64,000 bases of DNA from Bradyrhizobium liaoningense. GTDB lineage: Bacteria; Pseudomonadota; Alphaproteobacteria; Rhizobiales; Xanthobacteraceae. The notes beneath the pieces are model-generated. The model was not told where the DNA came from, ran no database searches, and saw only the letters and a list, made by a program, of their open reading frames with translations. Location: the NCBI RefSeq assembly GCF_018130785.1, contig NZ_JAFCJT010000006.1, forward strand, positions 243,284 through 307,283. Direction: 5' to 3'. Positions 18,229-25,820 of this stretch are shown here, in pieces (position 1 is the stretch's first letter; each line of letters begins with the position of its first letter). Position numbers and translations under genes: made by a program.

Positions 18229-19290
18229 TCACATCGTCCGCTGCGGCGCGGTTTGCAGCAATTGCCTGATATGCTCGCTGTAGAATTTCGCGTTGCCGGT
18301 GGTGCCGTGGCCGCGCGTCTCGGGGCTTGCGGCGATCAGATACAGCTTGCCATTCTTGACCCGCTTCATCGCTGCGTCCGTGATGCCGGTCTCGGGCGGG
18401 TTGCGCTCGTCGTCGGCGGAATTGATCAGCAGCAGCGTGGCCTCGATTGTCTCCAGCTTCTCGCCGGCATTGTAGTCTTGCGAGGAGCCCCACTGGTAAA
18501 GGAAGTCGTTGGCATCGGACGTGATGGGCGTCGCCAGCCGCTCGTCGACGATCTTATCGGCCTTCGCCGCCGTCGGCGCCTGCTGCTGATAGGCGAGCGT
18601 GCCGCCGATGCTGGCGATGCCGTAGGCGGTGATGGCGTATCTCATCATGCGCGGCTGGCTGGTATAGTTGCCGCCGTTGTAGTCGGGGTCGCTGCGGATG
18701 GTGTCGAGCATGATCCGCCGCATCATCCAGTTGCGTGACGCCATCTCGGTCGGCTGCGAGGCCATCGGCACCAGCGCGTCCATCTCCTTCGGATATTTCT
18801 CGCCCCACATCCAGGTCTGCATGCCGCCCATCGAGTTGCCGATCACGAGCCGCAGATGCTTGACGCCGAGGCCTTCCTTCACGAGGCGATGCTGCGCCTC
18901 GACCATGTCGTCGTAATTGTATTTCGGGAAGCCCGTCTTCATGCCGTCCGACGGTTTTGACGATTTGCCGTGGCCGATCGCGTCGGGAAGGATGATGTAG
19001 TATTTGGACGCATCGAGCGGCTGTCCCGCGCCGAACAGCTCGCCGGCGAAGGTGGACGACAGCATGCTTGCGCCCGAGCCGCCGGTGCCGTGCAGCACCA
19101 GCACGGGCAGGCCTGAGGGCTCACCGATTGTGGTGTAATGCAGCTTCAGCTCCGGCATCGTCTCGCCGGTGTGGAACTTGAAATCCTTGGCGATCCAGTC
19201 GCCTTGCCTCGGTGCTGGATAATCGGCGGCCATAACCGGCATTGCGATGGACAGCAGGAGGGCCGCTAGCGCCGCGCAAGACGTTTTCAT
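18229..19290 (-). CDS. Exported alpha/beta hydrolase (homoserine O-acetyltransferase-like fold)
   Basis: This 353-residue protein has a signal peptide (MKTSCAALAALLLSIAMPVMA). The fold shows VLVLHGTGGSG (oxyanion region), the nucleophile elbow GNSMGGM, the acid in LLLINSADDERNPPE and the His in ETRGHGTTG. The DAIGHGKSSKPSDG and PMASQPTEMASRNW stretches resemble the MetX/homoserine acetyltransferase group of hydrolases. Because it is exported, a role in methionine synthesis is unlikely; a periplasmic esterase is a better guess. Substrate unknown. Confidence 0.85.
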   Translation of the reverse strand: MKTSCAALAALLLSIAMPVMAADYPAPRQGDWIAKDFKFHTGETMPELKLHYTTIGEPSGLPVLVLHGTGGSGASMLSSTFAGELFGAGQPLDASKYYIILPDAIGHGKSSKPSDGMKTGFPKYNYDDMVEAQHRLVKEGLGVKHLRLVIGNSMGGMQTWMWGEKYPKEMDALVPMASQPTEMASRNWMMRRIMLDTIRSDPDYNGGNYTSQPRMMRYAITAYGIASIGGTLAYQQQAPTAAKADKIVDERLATPITSDANDFLYQWGSSQDYNAGEKLETIEATLLLINSADDERNPPETGITDAAMKRVKNGKLYLIAASPETRGHGTTGNAKFYSEHIRQLLQTAPQRTM

Positions 19291-19533
19291 GTTTCTCTCC
19301 CCATGCGGCTCATGGTTGGCGGCCGCGTTGGACGCGATCTTAGCAGCTGGTCACGGCGGATCGAGACCGGACCATCATCGCCCCCCGAAAAACATTCCGC
19401 GATGGTGCGGCGCGCAAGGGGAATAATCGCGGATCAGATATGGCTGGTCCTGCCTATGACCGGCTGCTTCCCGGATGTAGGATTTCGGCCTCGCCGATCG
19501 TCCTCAGGGGAACACCGCCACGGGAGAGAGCGC

Positions 19534-19800
19534 ATGTGCCGCAACATCAAGACGCTGTTCAACTTCGAGCCGCCGGCGACGGAGGACGAGATCCATGCCT
19601 CGGCGTTGCAGTTCGTGCGAAAACTGTCCGGTTTCAACAAGCCGTCGCAGGCCAACGAGGCGGCATTCGACCGCGCGGTGGCCGAAGTCTCGGAGGCTGC
19701 GCGAAAGCTCCTGACCTCGCTGCACACCCAAGCGCCGGCGCGTGACCGCGAGGTCGAGGCGGAGAAGGCCAAGGAGCGCTCGCGGCTGCGGTTCGGTTAG
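19534..19800 (+). CDS. DUF2277 family protein
   Basis: This 88-residue protein starts MCRNIKTLFNFEPPATEDEI and continues ASALQFVRKLSGFNKPSQAN, the hallmark sequence of DUF2277. The family is widespread in soil bacteria and actinobacteria and has no known function. It is helical and cytosolic. ATG 19534 follows the strong site GGGAGAGAG; the longer frame to 19303 was rejected because the conserved sequence starts at this Met. Confidence 0.85.
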   Translation: MCRNIKTLFNFEPPATEDEIHASALQFVRKLSGFNKPSQANEAAFDRAVAEVSEAARKLLTSLHTQAPARDREVEAEKAKERSRLRFG

Positions 19801-19897
19801 CCGGTCTCCTGTGTCCGTTCCGTGATCTGGCTCACGGCAGCGGAGGCTTCAACTTGCGATGGTATCTGCCGGGATTTTGACAGCCCGGAGCACTACC

Positions 19898-20116
19898 ATG
19901 AGCCGCCCCCTTATTATTCCTCTCAAAGCAGGTGCCGTCGCCTTCACGGTGCTGTGGACCGCATGGATGATGTGGTGGAGCGGCTCCTACAGCAGCGTCA
20001 ACCTCGTCATCCTGACGCTGCTTGGCGCGCTGGTCGGCTATCTCTGGTACCGCGCCATGCGCTGGCAGTTCGAGCGCATGGGCATGTTGCCGGGGCGTGA
20101 GGATCAGACGAAGTAG
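19898..20116 (+). CDS. Small two-segment membrane protein
   Basis: This 72-residue protein has two hydrophobic segments, GAVAFTVLWTAWMMWWS and VNLVILTLLGALVGYLWY, with a short charged C-terminus. No family recognised. ATG 19898 was chosen over 19859 because it directly precedes the first hydrophobic stretch. It converges on the collagen-like gene with an 11-bp gap. Confidence 0.6.
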   Translation: MSRPLIIPLKAGAVAFTVLWTAWMMWWSGSYSSVNLVILTLLGALVGYLWYRAMRWQFERMGMLPGREDQTK

Positions 20117-20127
20117 GCGTGCGCCTG

Positions 20128-20640
20128 CTAGTCCCTGTGGCCGTGCTTCTTCTTTTTCTTCTTCTTCTTCTTCTTCTTCCTGTGATCGTCGCCTTCGCCG
20201 TCGTCGGCCTCGTCATCGGCGATCGCCTCATCGGTCTCCTGCACGGCGGCTTCCAGCGCCTCGCGCTCGGCGGCTTCACGCTCGCGTTGGCGGCGGCGCT
20301 CGTCCCAGGCGTCGAAGAGTTGATCGAGCCACGGCAGCACCTGCTCGATCGACGGCAGCTGGCCGGGCGGTCCGGCCTCGCCGCGCGGGCCTTGCGGCCC
20401 TACCGGCCCCTGTGGCCCGGCTGCGCCCCGCGCACCGGCCTCGCCTGGCTTGCCCGGGAGGCCGGCCTTGCCTTGCGCGCCGGCCTTTCCGGCCGCCCCC
20501 GGCTTGCCTTGCTGTCCCGGCTTGCCACGCGCGCCGTCCGGGCCGCGCTTGCCCGGATGACCCTGCGGCCCCGGCCGTCCCGGCTCGCCCTGCCGCCCGC
20601 GCGGACCTTGCGGTCCCTGCCGTTTCTGTTCGTCTGCCAC
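20128..20640 (-). CDS. Collagen-like Gly-X-Y repeat protein with poly-lysine tail
   Basis: This 170-residue protein has an eight-residue leader, then 29 uninterrupted Gly-X-Y triplets (residues 9-95) rich in Pro, Lys, Gln and Arg. A helical, highly charged segment follows (LPWLDQLFDAWDERRRQRER), then an acidic stretch and a run of 11 Lys before HGHRD. No signal peptide or cell-wall anchor is visible. Bacterial collagen-like proteins form triple helices; the helical part may trimerise it (inference). The Lys run is encoded by repeated AAG with one AAA. Confidence 0.85.
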   Translation of the reverse strand: MADEQKRQGPQGPRGRQGEPGRPGPQGHPGKRGPDGARGKPGQQGKPGAAGKAGAQGKAGLPGKPGEAGARGAAGPQGPVGPQGPRGEAGPPGQLPSIEQVLPWLDQLFDAWDERRRQREREAAEREALEAAVQETDEAIADDEADDGEGDDHRKKKKKKKKKKKHGHRD

Positions 20641-20753
20641 GCCACTGCTCCCTTGACCGGAAGCAAGCTACTTAGCGGCGTTTGACGACAGCAGCAATTC
20701 CGCCGGCGCCTTGCGCCGGGCCTGATCAACATCAATCGTCCCCAGGTCGCGCG

Positions 20754-21008
20754 CTAGTCGTGATACGCGGGCACATCGATGCCGGACGCTGCATAGATCC
20801 TGATCTTGTTGCGCAGGGTGCGCACCGACAGGCCGAGCACGCGCGACGCGCGCGTGCGGTTGCCGTCGCAGCGTGCGAGCGTCTGGAGCACGAGCTCGCG
20901 CTCGACCTCGTCGACGGTCGCGCCGATCAACAGCGGAACGATCTGGTTAGGGGCAAGAAATTGCGCGCCCTGCTCGGGCGCCGCGACATGAACAGTGGTC
21001 ATCAACAT
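20754..21008 (-). CDS. Standalone Fis-type helix-turn-helix protein
   Basis: This 84-residue protein consists of a short N-terminal part and a Fis-type DNA-binding domain: VDEVERELVLQTLARCDGN followed by TRASRVLGLSVRTLRNKIR. This is the C-terminal domain of NtrC-family activators without receiver or AAA+ domains. It likely binds DNA as a dimer; target genes are unknown. The start may be ATG 21008 or the third codon (ATG 21002). It is not near flagellar or nitrogen genes here. Confidence 0.85.
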   Translation of the reverse strand: MLMTTVHVAAPEQGAQFLAPNQIVPLLIGATVDEVERELVLQTLARCDGNRTRASRVLGLSVRTLRNKIRIYAASGIDVPAYHD

Positions 21009-21358
21009 ACTCCCCGATCAACGCCCGCTTCCTTCTTTGGAAGCGATCGAGAACAAACGACCCCCAAGCCGTAGATCTACGGTGGGCGGGTTTGGTTAAC
21101 GAAAGGTTAATCGCGGGCCATCGCACCAATTGACCTCGGGAATACCGCGAAGCTGCCGTGATTGGCACGAGATGCATAGTGATGCGGACGTATCTCACGC
21201 GACAAATTCGCTGTCATGCCCCGCCTTGCGCGCAATTGCGCACTGGGACGGGGCATCCAGTGTTCCGAGAGGTCAGACGCACCACGAGGTGCCGCGGAGT
21301 CATGGATCGTCCGCCTTCGGACGATGACACCTGCTCATGTGGTGAAGCCTCGCCCCTC
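21009..21358. other. Intergenic region with a partial GTCATGCCCCG repeat
   Basis: 350 bp upstream of the Fis-type gene. Bases 21009-21210 are relatively AT-rich and should carry its promoter. Bases 21213-21272 hold GTCATGCCCCGCCTTGCGCG and GGGACGGGGCATCCAG, a fragment of the family seen at 25041 and 34582. I see no gene. Confidence 0.5.
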
Positions 21359-22126
21359 TCACACCGTCCGATACCCGCCGTCCACCATCACGATCGTCCC
21401 CGTGACGTAGGCCGACAGATCCGACGCGAGGAAGATCGCGGGGCCCACGATGTCCTCGGGCTTGCCGGTCCGCGCCAGCGGGGTGTGGTCGACGAAGGCC
21501 TGCACCAGCGCCGGATTCGTCGCGCGCACGTTGGCGTTGATGTTGGTCTCGATGAAGCCCGGCCCGATCGCGTTGACGCGCACGCCTTCCTTGCCGAGCT
21601 CGGCCGCAAGCGCCTTGGTGAAGCCGAGCACGCCGTGCTTCGAGGTCGTATACGCCGCCGAGCTCGGCGTGCGCAGATGCACGAAGGACTGGATCGAGCC
21701 GATATTGACGATGCGGCCCTTGCTTGCGCGCAGGGGGCTAAGGAACGCCTGCGTCACGTTGAAGACGCCGTTGAGGTTGAGCGAGATGATGTCGTTCCAG
21801 TCCTTCGCCACCGTCTCCGTCTCCGCGGTGAAGGCATTCCGGCGGGTGATGCCGGCATTGTTGACCAGGATCGAGACCTGCCCGACCTTGTCGGCGATCT
21901 GCCTGGCGAGCGCAAAGCAGTCGTCACGTCTTGTCACATCGAGCGCAAAGCTCTCGGCCTTGCCGCCGGCCTTGCGGATCTCCTGCGCGGCCTCCGCGAC
22001 CGTGTCGGCGTTGACGTCGAGCAGGACCACTTGCGCGCCCTCGCGGGCGTAGCCTGCCGCGATCGCCCGGCCGATGCCGGAGCCGGCGCCCGTGATGACG
22101 GCGATGTGGTTTGCGAGCAATGCCAT
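21359..22126 (-). CDS. Short-chain dehydrogenase/reductase (FabG/glucose dehydrogenase-like)
   Basis: This 255-residue protein is a classical SDR. It has the cofactor motif TGAGSGIGRAIA, NNAG, catalytic Ser in GSIQSFVH, and YTTSKHG with catalytic Tyr and Lys. Segment INANVRATNPALVQAFVDHTP and C-terminal ASDLSAYVTGTIVMVDGGY fit SDRs acting on sugars, polyols or 3-oxoacyl groups with NAD(P)H. The acidic residue after the second strand (VLLDVNAD) suggests preference for NAD over NADP. Substrate unknown. Confidence 0.9.
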   Translation of the reverse strand: MALLANHIAVITGAGSGIGRAIAAGYAREGAQVVLLDVNADTVAEAAQEIRKAGGKAESFALDVTRRDDCFALARQIADKVGQVSILVNNAGITRRNAFTAETETVAKDWNDIISLNLNGVFNVTQAFLSPLRASKGRIVNIGSIQSFVHLRTPSSAAYTTSKHGVLGFTKALAAELGKEGVRVNAIGPGFIETNINANVRATNPALVQAFVDHTPLARTGKPEDIVGPAIFLASDLSAYVTGTIVMVDGGYRTV

Positions 22127-22237
22127 GACAATTTCCTCCCGGATTCGTTTCGAAGTTTCATGAAAGGCTAACTCGAAATTAAGGGGTCGGAAACGGCGGC
22201 CTTGGCATACTGATCTTCATTGCTAAACGTTGCGCGC

Positions 22238-22723
22238 ATGATGGAACGGCTTGAATCCTGGAAACTCGCTCTCGAACGCCTGCGGTCGGCGCAGTCGGCC
22301 GACTGGTCCGAGGCGGGCCGGCTCGCAGCCGAGATCGTGCGCATGAGTACGGATGCCACGCTGCGCCAGGCGGCCGAGCAGGCGCTTCCGGTGCTGCGCC
22401 AGGCCGTGGACAATGATGATCACAGCGTCACGCTGGCGGCCCAGCGCCGCGTCGGCGTGATCCTCGAGGTCGTTCACGACCTGACCGCGCCGCGCTTCGG
22501 CCGCCGCAACGCCATGCCGAAGAAGCTCTCAAGCGAGGATCGTGCGCGCAGGATGCTCGGCCTGCCGCTCGCCGTGCAGCTCACCTGCGACGACATCAAC
22601 CAGGCCTATCGCCGCGCCGCCAAGGGCATGCATCCCGACCAGGGCGGCAGCACTGAGGCCTTCATCGATCTCGCCGCCGCGCGCGACATCCTCATCCATC
22701 CCGGCGCGCACAAGGATGCGTGA
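22238..22723 (+). CDS. DnaJ-like J-domain protein with helical N-terminal region
   Basis: This 161-residue protein has a helical, Arg/Glu-rich N-terminal region and a C-terminal J-domain-like segment: INQAYRRAAKGMHPDQGGS followed by FIDLAAARDILIHP. The HPD triad needed to stimulate DnaK ATPase is present. No Gly/Phe or zinc domains follow, so it is a type III J protein that may recruit DnaK to a specific client. I chose ATG 22238 (MMERLESWKLAL). Cytosolic. Confidence 0.75.
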   Translation: MMERLESWKLALERLRSAQSADWSEAGRLAAEIVRMSTDATLRQAAEQALPVLRQAVDNDDHSVTLAAQRRVGVILEVVHDLTAPRFGRRNAMPKKLSSEDRARRMLGLPLAVQLTCDDINQAYRRAAKGMHPDQGGSTEAFIDLAAARDILIHPGAHKDA

Positions 22724-22729
22724 GAGCGC

Positions 22730-23365
22730 TCAGCTCTTGTTCACGCAGCTCGGATAGGGCGCGGCTTCCCCTGCTACGATCGGGCAGAGATCGATCGGGC
22801 CGAGATCGCGCAAGCGCGTCTGCCAGCGTTCGCCATTGACCGGCGGCTCGTCGCTCTCCGGCCCGCGCTCGGCCCATTGGAGGGTGTAGTAGTCGGTGGT
22901 ACCCTTCAGCGTGATCAGGAGCGCGGTCTCGCTGTGGCGGGTCGGGCCGCTGTCGACGCGGCCGCAGCCGATCACGGCGACGAAACCCTCGAAGCGGCCG
23001 AAGGTCATGACCCCCAGCGGCTGCGCCGCAAAACTGTCAGGACAGGCTGATCTGAAGCCGCCGGCGATGGTGCCCGCGAATCTCTCGGGCGAGGCGCCTG
23101 GCGTCAGCGTCATGCCCTTCTCGCCTGTCACGGTGATCATCTGCGTCCAGCGCTCGGCCGTCTCGCCCTTGAGCACGGCCTCGCGGATGTAGTGGCCGCC
23201 CTTGGTGTTCTCGAACACCGCGATGAAGTCCGACGGCATCGCGAAGCTGACGAGCTGGCCGAAGATCGGCGAGATCACGCGGAAGGATTGAGGGGCCTGC
23301 GCCCGCGCCGTTGCGGCGAGCAGGAGCGACGCGGCGAGAACTGTTGCTGTCGTTGGCGGGCGCAT
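22730..23365 (-). CDS. Exported hypothetical protein (211 aa)
   Basis: This protein has a signal peptide (MRPPTTATVLAASLLLAATARA). The mature part has FRVISPIFGQLVSFAMPSDF, then ERWTQMITVTGEKG, two Cys-containing strands (RSACPDSF, VAVIGCGRV) and C-terminal CPIVAGEAAPYPSCVNKS. Four Cys in the mature part could pair. I do not recognise a named family. ATG 23365 is supported by the signal peptide; the frame extends upstream but would overlap the neighbour. Confidence 0.7.
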   Translation of the reverse strand: MRPPTTATVLAASLLLAATARAQAPQSFRVISPIFGQLVSFAMPSDFIAVFENTKGGHYIREAVLKGETAERWTQMITVTGEKGMTLTPGASPERFAGTIAGGFRSACPDSFAAQPLGVMTFGRFEGFVAVIGCGRVDSGPTRHSETALLITLKGTTDYYTLQWAERGPESDEPPVNGERWQTRLRDLGPIDLCPIVAGEAAPYPSCVNKS

Positions 23366-23389
23366 CGCTCTGCTCCGAAGTCGCGAGAT

Positions 23390-23432
23390 AAAAAACGAGC
23401 GGGCAAGGATGCTAGCATCGCATCCTTGCCCG
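23390..23432 (-). terminator. Rho-independent terminator of the small secreted gene 23458-23709
   Basis: The perfect stem CGGGCAAGGATGC / GCATCCTTGCCCG (23400-23412 with 23420-23432) is followed on the minus strand by CTCGTTTTTTAT. Confidence 0.85.
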
Positions 23433-23457
23433 ACCCTTGCGTCCGCCGATCCAAATT

Positions 23458-23709
23458 TTACCAGGTGCAGTGGCCGTTCTTCAACGCGTGATCCTTCAGC
23501 ACGAGTGCGTCGACGAAGGTCGGCACGGTCGCGCTGACGCGGGCGTAGTCGGAGGGCCATGGCGCGGTCGGGATGCTCTCGTCCCAGATCTGGCAGAAGC
23601 CGGTGTCCTGCCAGCGGATCAGGTGATAGCTGGCTTCGGCAGGGCTCGCGGCGACGAAGGCGGTGACGGCAAGGCCGGCAGCAGCGCACAGCACGGAAAT
23701 ACGACGCAT
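23458..23709 (-). CDS. Small secreted protein with RWxxTGxCQxW motif, copy A
   Basis: This 83-residue protein has a signal peptide (MRRISVLCAAAGLAVTAFVA, cut near AEA), then SYHLIRWQDTGFCQIWDESI, and a C-terminal part ending KNGHCTW. Two Cys remain after cleavage. The next gene upstream encodes a clear paralogue. No function known. ATG 23709 follows AGGAGCTGATC, a strong ribosome site. A terminator follows the gene, so it is its own unit. Confidence 0.8.
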   Translation of the reverse strand: MRRISVLCAAAGLAVTAFVAASPAEASYHLIRWQDTGFCQIWDESIPTAPWPSDYARVSATVPTFVDALVLKDHALKNGHCTW

Positions 23710-23897
23710 GATCAGCTCCTCAAATGAAAGATGTGATGCGCCTCCCGACAATGATGGGGAGGTGATGGTGCGGGGCGCTTTTGGGGATGCGCCCCGGACA
23801 AGATGTGAGTAGTTCCGCCGGCTGATCAGGTTCAAAGCGTGCGGGCAGGAAATGCGCCATTTGAGCGGGAAAACCAGCGCGCGCCTGCAAAGGAAAA

Positions 23898-23923
23898 GGG
23901 CGGGTCGCTCGCGCGGCCCGCCC
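23898..23923 (-). terminator. Terminator of the small secreted gene 23950-24210
   Basis: The stem GGGCGGG / CCCGCCC (23898-23904 with 23917-23923) is followed on the minus strand by TTTTCCTTT. Confidence 0.75.
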
Positions 23924-23949
23924 TCAAAATCAAATTCGTCGCGTGACGC

Positions 23950-24210
23950 TCAGAGCGTGCAGCGGCGCTCCGAGCGCAGCTTGATCTGGAGGTCCGAAGC
24001 CGCGGTGAAGGTCGGGAGCGGCTTGCTGACGACCTTGTAGGTCGACGCGCCCCACTGGAACGGCTTGTACTTCAGCTCCTCGTTCCAGACCTGGCAGATG
24101 CCGGTGTTGTCCCAGCGGATCACGTAATAGCCGACCGCCGCCGAGGCCGGCACGGCAAAGACGGAAGTGGCGATGCCGGCAGCGGCACAGAGGGCGAGAA
24201 CGCGACGCAT
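23950..24210 (-). CDS. Small secreted protein with RWxxTGxCQxW motif, copy B
   Basis: This 86-residue protein has a signal peptide (MRRVLALCAAAGIATSVFAV, cut near ASA), then GYYVIRWDNTGICQVWNEEL, and ends ERRCTL. It shares the RW..TG.CQ.W.E core and the two-Cys layout with the gene at 23458-23709. ATG 24210 follows AAGGAGATATC, a near-ideal ribosome site. Function unknown; probably periplasmic. Confidence 0.8.
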   Translation of the reverse strand: MRRVLALCAAAGIATSVFAVPASAAVGYYVIRWDNTGICQVWNEELKYKPFQWGASTYKVVSKPLPTFTAASDLQIKLRSERRCTL

Positions 24211-24362
24211 GATATCTCCTTGTGGGGACGTGTGACCCGAAAATGCGTGCGGTAAAAGCCTATCCTTTGCAAGCCGAGGGGCGGCCGTTCACGGACATGT
24301 CAGAGGGAGTCGGCCACTTGGTTTGGCCGAGTGCCCCGCAAGTCACACGCGCAAGGCGCCGC

Positions 24363-24746
24363 TCACTTCGCCAGCGACGCCACCGCCTCGATCTCGATCA
24401 GCATTTTCGGATCGGGCAGTGCGTGCACGACGCAGGTGGTGCGCGCCGGGTAGGGCGGCGGGCCGAACGCGCCGGCATAGAGTGCGTTCATCGCGGCGAC
24501 GTCGGAGGCGCGCGTGAGCAGCACGTTGACCTTGACGAGATCGCGGACCGTTGCGCCGGCTTCGTCCAGCACGCGCCTGATGTTGACGGCGACGTTGGCG
24601 AACTGCGCATCGAAACCGTCCGGCAGCGCGCCATTGGCATCGAAGCCGGGAATGCCCGAGACGAACAGGAGATCGCCGGCACGCGTGGCAAAGGACAGCG
24701 GCGGCGCCTTGACGTGCGGCGGGGGCGCGAAATGCTGGATCGGCAT
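24363..24746 (-). CDS. RidA/YjgF-family protein
   Basis: This 127-residue protein has the RidA pattern: LSFATRAGDLLFVSGIPG, then FDAQFANVAVNIRRVLDEAG, VKVNVLLTRASDVAAMN and the substrate Arg in YPARTTCVV, ending LIEIEAVA. RidA proteins hydrolyse reactive enamine/imine intermediates from PLP enzymes; other subfamilies have different roles. Probably a cytosolic trimer. ATG 24746 starts the conserved sequence; the longer frame was rejected. Confidence 0.88.
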   Translation of the reverse strand: MPIQHFAPPPHVKAPPLSFATRAGDLLFVSGIPGFDANGALPDGFDAQFANVAVNIRRVLDEAGATVRDLVKVNVLLTRASDVAAMNALYAGAFGPPPYPARTTCVVHALPDPKMLIEIEAVASLAK

Positions 24747-25279
24747 GGGATCACCTCGGATGGAACGGTCGCGTGGGCCGCATGAGCGTAGCGACATGCG
24801 GGGGAGTTGCAATCGGCTTGAGGAAGGCCGGCAGAACAAAAAATGCGAAAACAACCCCATGCACAGTAGGGATCATGCCGAAATCATTGGTTTTTTTGAA
24901 TTCGGGAAGGGCGAAATTACCGCTTGCTCCGTCGGGCAAAACAGGAGCAGAATGGCATGATGCGGTTGGCCTGTGCTGCGGGCCCAATCTTCGCCGTGTG
25001 TAGCTTCATGCTCCGCCTCGTGCGGGCCTCGAACTCTGCTGTCATGCCCCGGCCTGACCGGGGCATCCAGTACGCCGCGGCAGACGTGGCGAGAGTGAAT
25101 TCTCCAACGGCGGCCTCTGGAATACTGGATCGCCCGGTTGAACCGGGCGATGACAGTTGTGAGCGTGGCGAAGAGCGCGTCTCACGTCATCCTCATCATG
25201 TTGCCGCCGCGATCCATCGGATAGATTCGCCTCGTCTGATTCGCTTCCCTCCTTTGGAAAACAGCCCCCGGAGACTCCC
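24747..25279. other. Intergenic region with a local AT-rich patch
   Basis: 533 bp without a supported gene. Bases 24820-24965 are clearly richer in A/T than the surroundings. Bases 25041-25155 are a repeat, listed separately. Short frames exist (for example over 24873-25003) but lack ribosome sites and typical codon use. The last 60 bases should contain the promoter of the gene at 25280. Confidence 0.45.
25041..25155. repeat. Palindromic repeat (GTCATGCCCCGG...CCGGGCGATGAC family), copy 1
   Basis: It starts GTCATGCCCCGGCCTGACCG and ends TGAACCGGGCGATGACAG, with inner arms GGGGCATCCAGTA and ATACTGGATCGCCCGG. A related copy sits between thiG and thiS (34582-34680). Confidence 0.8.
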
Positions 25280-25714
25280 ATGAAGATCGCCACCACCTTC
25301 CGCGCCGCGCTGGTCGCCATTGCCGCTCTGGCCGGCCTTTCGACCTCGGCACTGGCCGACGGCGGCACCGTGGTGCTGACGATCTACAAGGCGGGCTGGA
25401 TCATCGGCGGTTCGGGCGGGAGCGGCGTGCTGAATTTCCGCGGCCGCTCCTATGGGCTCTCGACCGGCGGGCTCGACTACGGCCTCGTCTTCGGCGGCTC
25501 CAAGACCGTGCTGCGGGGCCGTGTCTCCAACATCAACCGCCCCTCCGACGTCGCCGGCGTCTATGGTGCGGCCGGAGCCGGCCTTGCCGTCGGCCGAGGC
25601 GCCCGCGCTATCGTGCTGACCAACCAGAAGGGCGCGGTGCTTGAGCTGTCGGGCTACCAGACCGGCCTGATGGCGAATGCGGATCTGAGCGGGCTCGCGA
25701 TCACGATGCGGTAG
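25280..25714 (+). CDS. Exported Gly-rich hypothetical protein (144 aa)
   Basis: This protein has a signal peptide (MKIATTFRAALVAIAALAGL, cut near ALA), then alternating Gly-rich strands: IIGGSGGSGVLNFRGRSYGL, GGLDYGLVFGGSKTVLRG, AAGAGLAVGRGARAIVL. The pattern suggests an all-beta domain. I cannot name a family with confidence. ATG 25280 follows CCGGAGA. Periplasmic or outer-membrane-associated location is likely. Confidence 0.75.
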   Translation: MKIATTFRAALVAIAALAGLSTSALADGGTVVLTIYKAGWIIGGSGGSGVLNFRGRSYGLSTGGLDYGLVFGGSKTVLRGRVSNINRPSDVAGVYGAAGAGLAVGRGARAIVLTNQKGAVLELSGYQTGLMANADLSGLAITMR

Positions 25715-25733
25715 AGACGCGATGTATCAATGC

Positions 25734-25813
25734 CGTCATTGCGAGCAAAGCGAAGCAATCCAGAATCCGTCCGCGGTAACAGTCTGGATTGCTTCGCTGC
25801 GCTCGCAATGACG
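25734..25813. repeat. Palindromic repeat (CGTCATTGCGAGC family), copy 1
   Basis: CGTCATTGCGAGCAAAGCG and CGCTCGCAATGACG form the outer arms; GAAGCAATCCAGA and TCTGGATTGCTTCG extend the stem. Other copies are at 40943-41028 and 60113-60192. Confidence 0.9.
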
Positions 25814-25820
25814 GAATGGA

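Noticed and set aside
20160..20185. Suspected sequencing slip in the (CTT)n tract of the collagen-like gene
   Set aside because: The frame stays open through the tract and the tail after it (HGHRD, stop) is consistent; I treat the Lys run as real but possibly variable.
24747..25040. Small gene in the AT-rich patch upstream of the repeat
   Set aside because: Frames are short, lack ribosome sites and show no signal peptide or motif.
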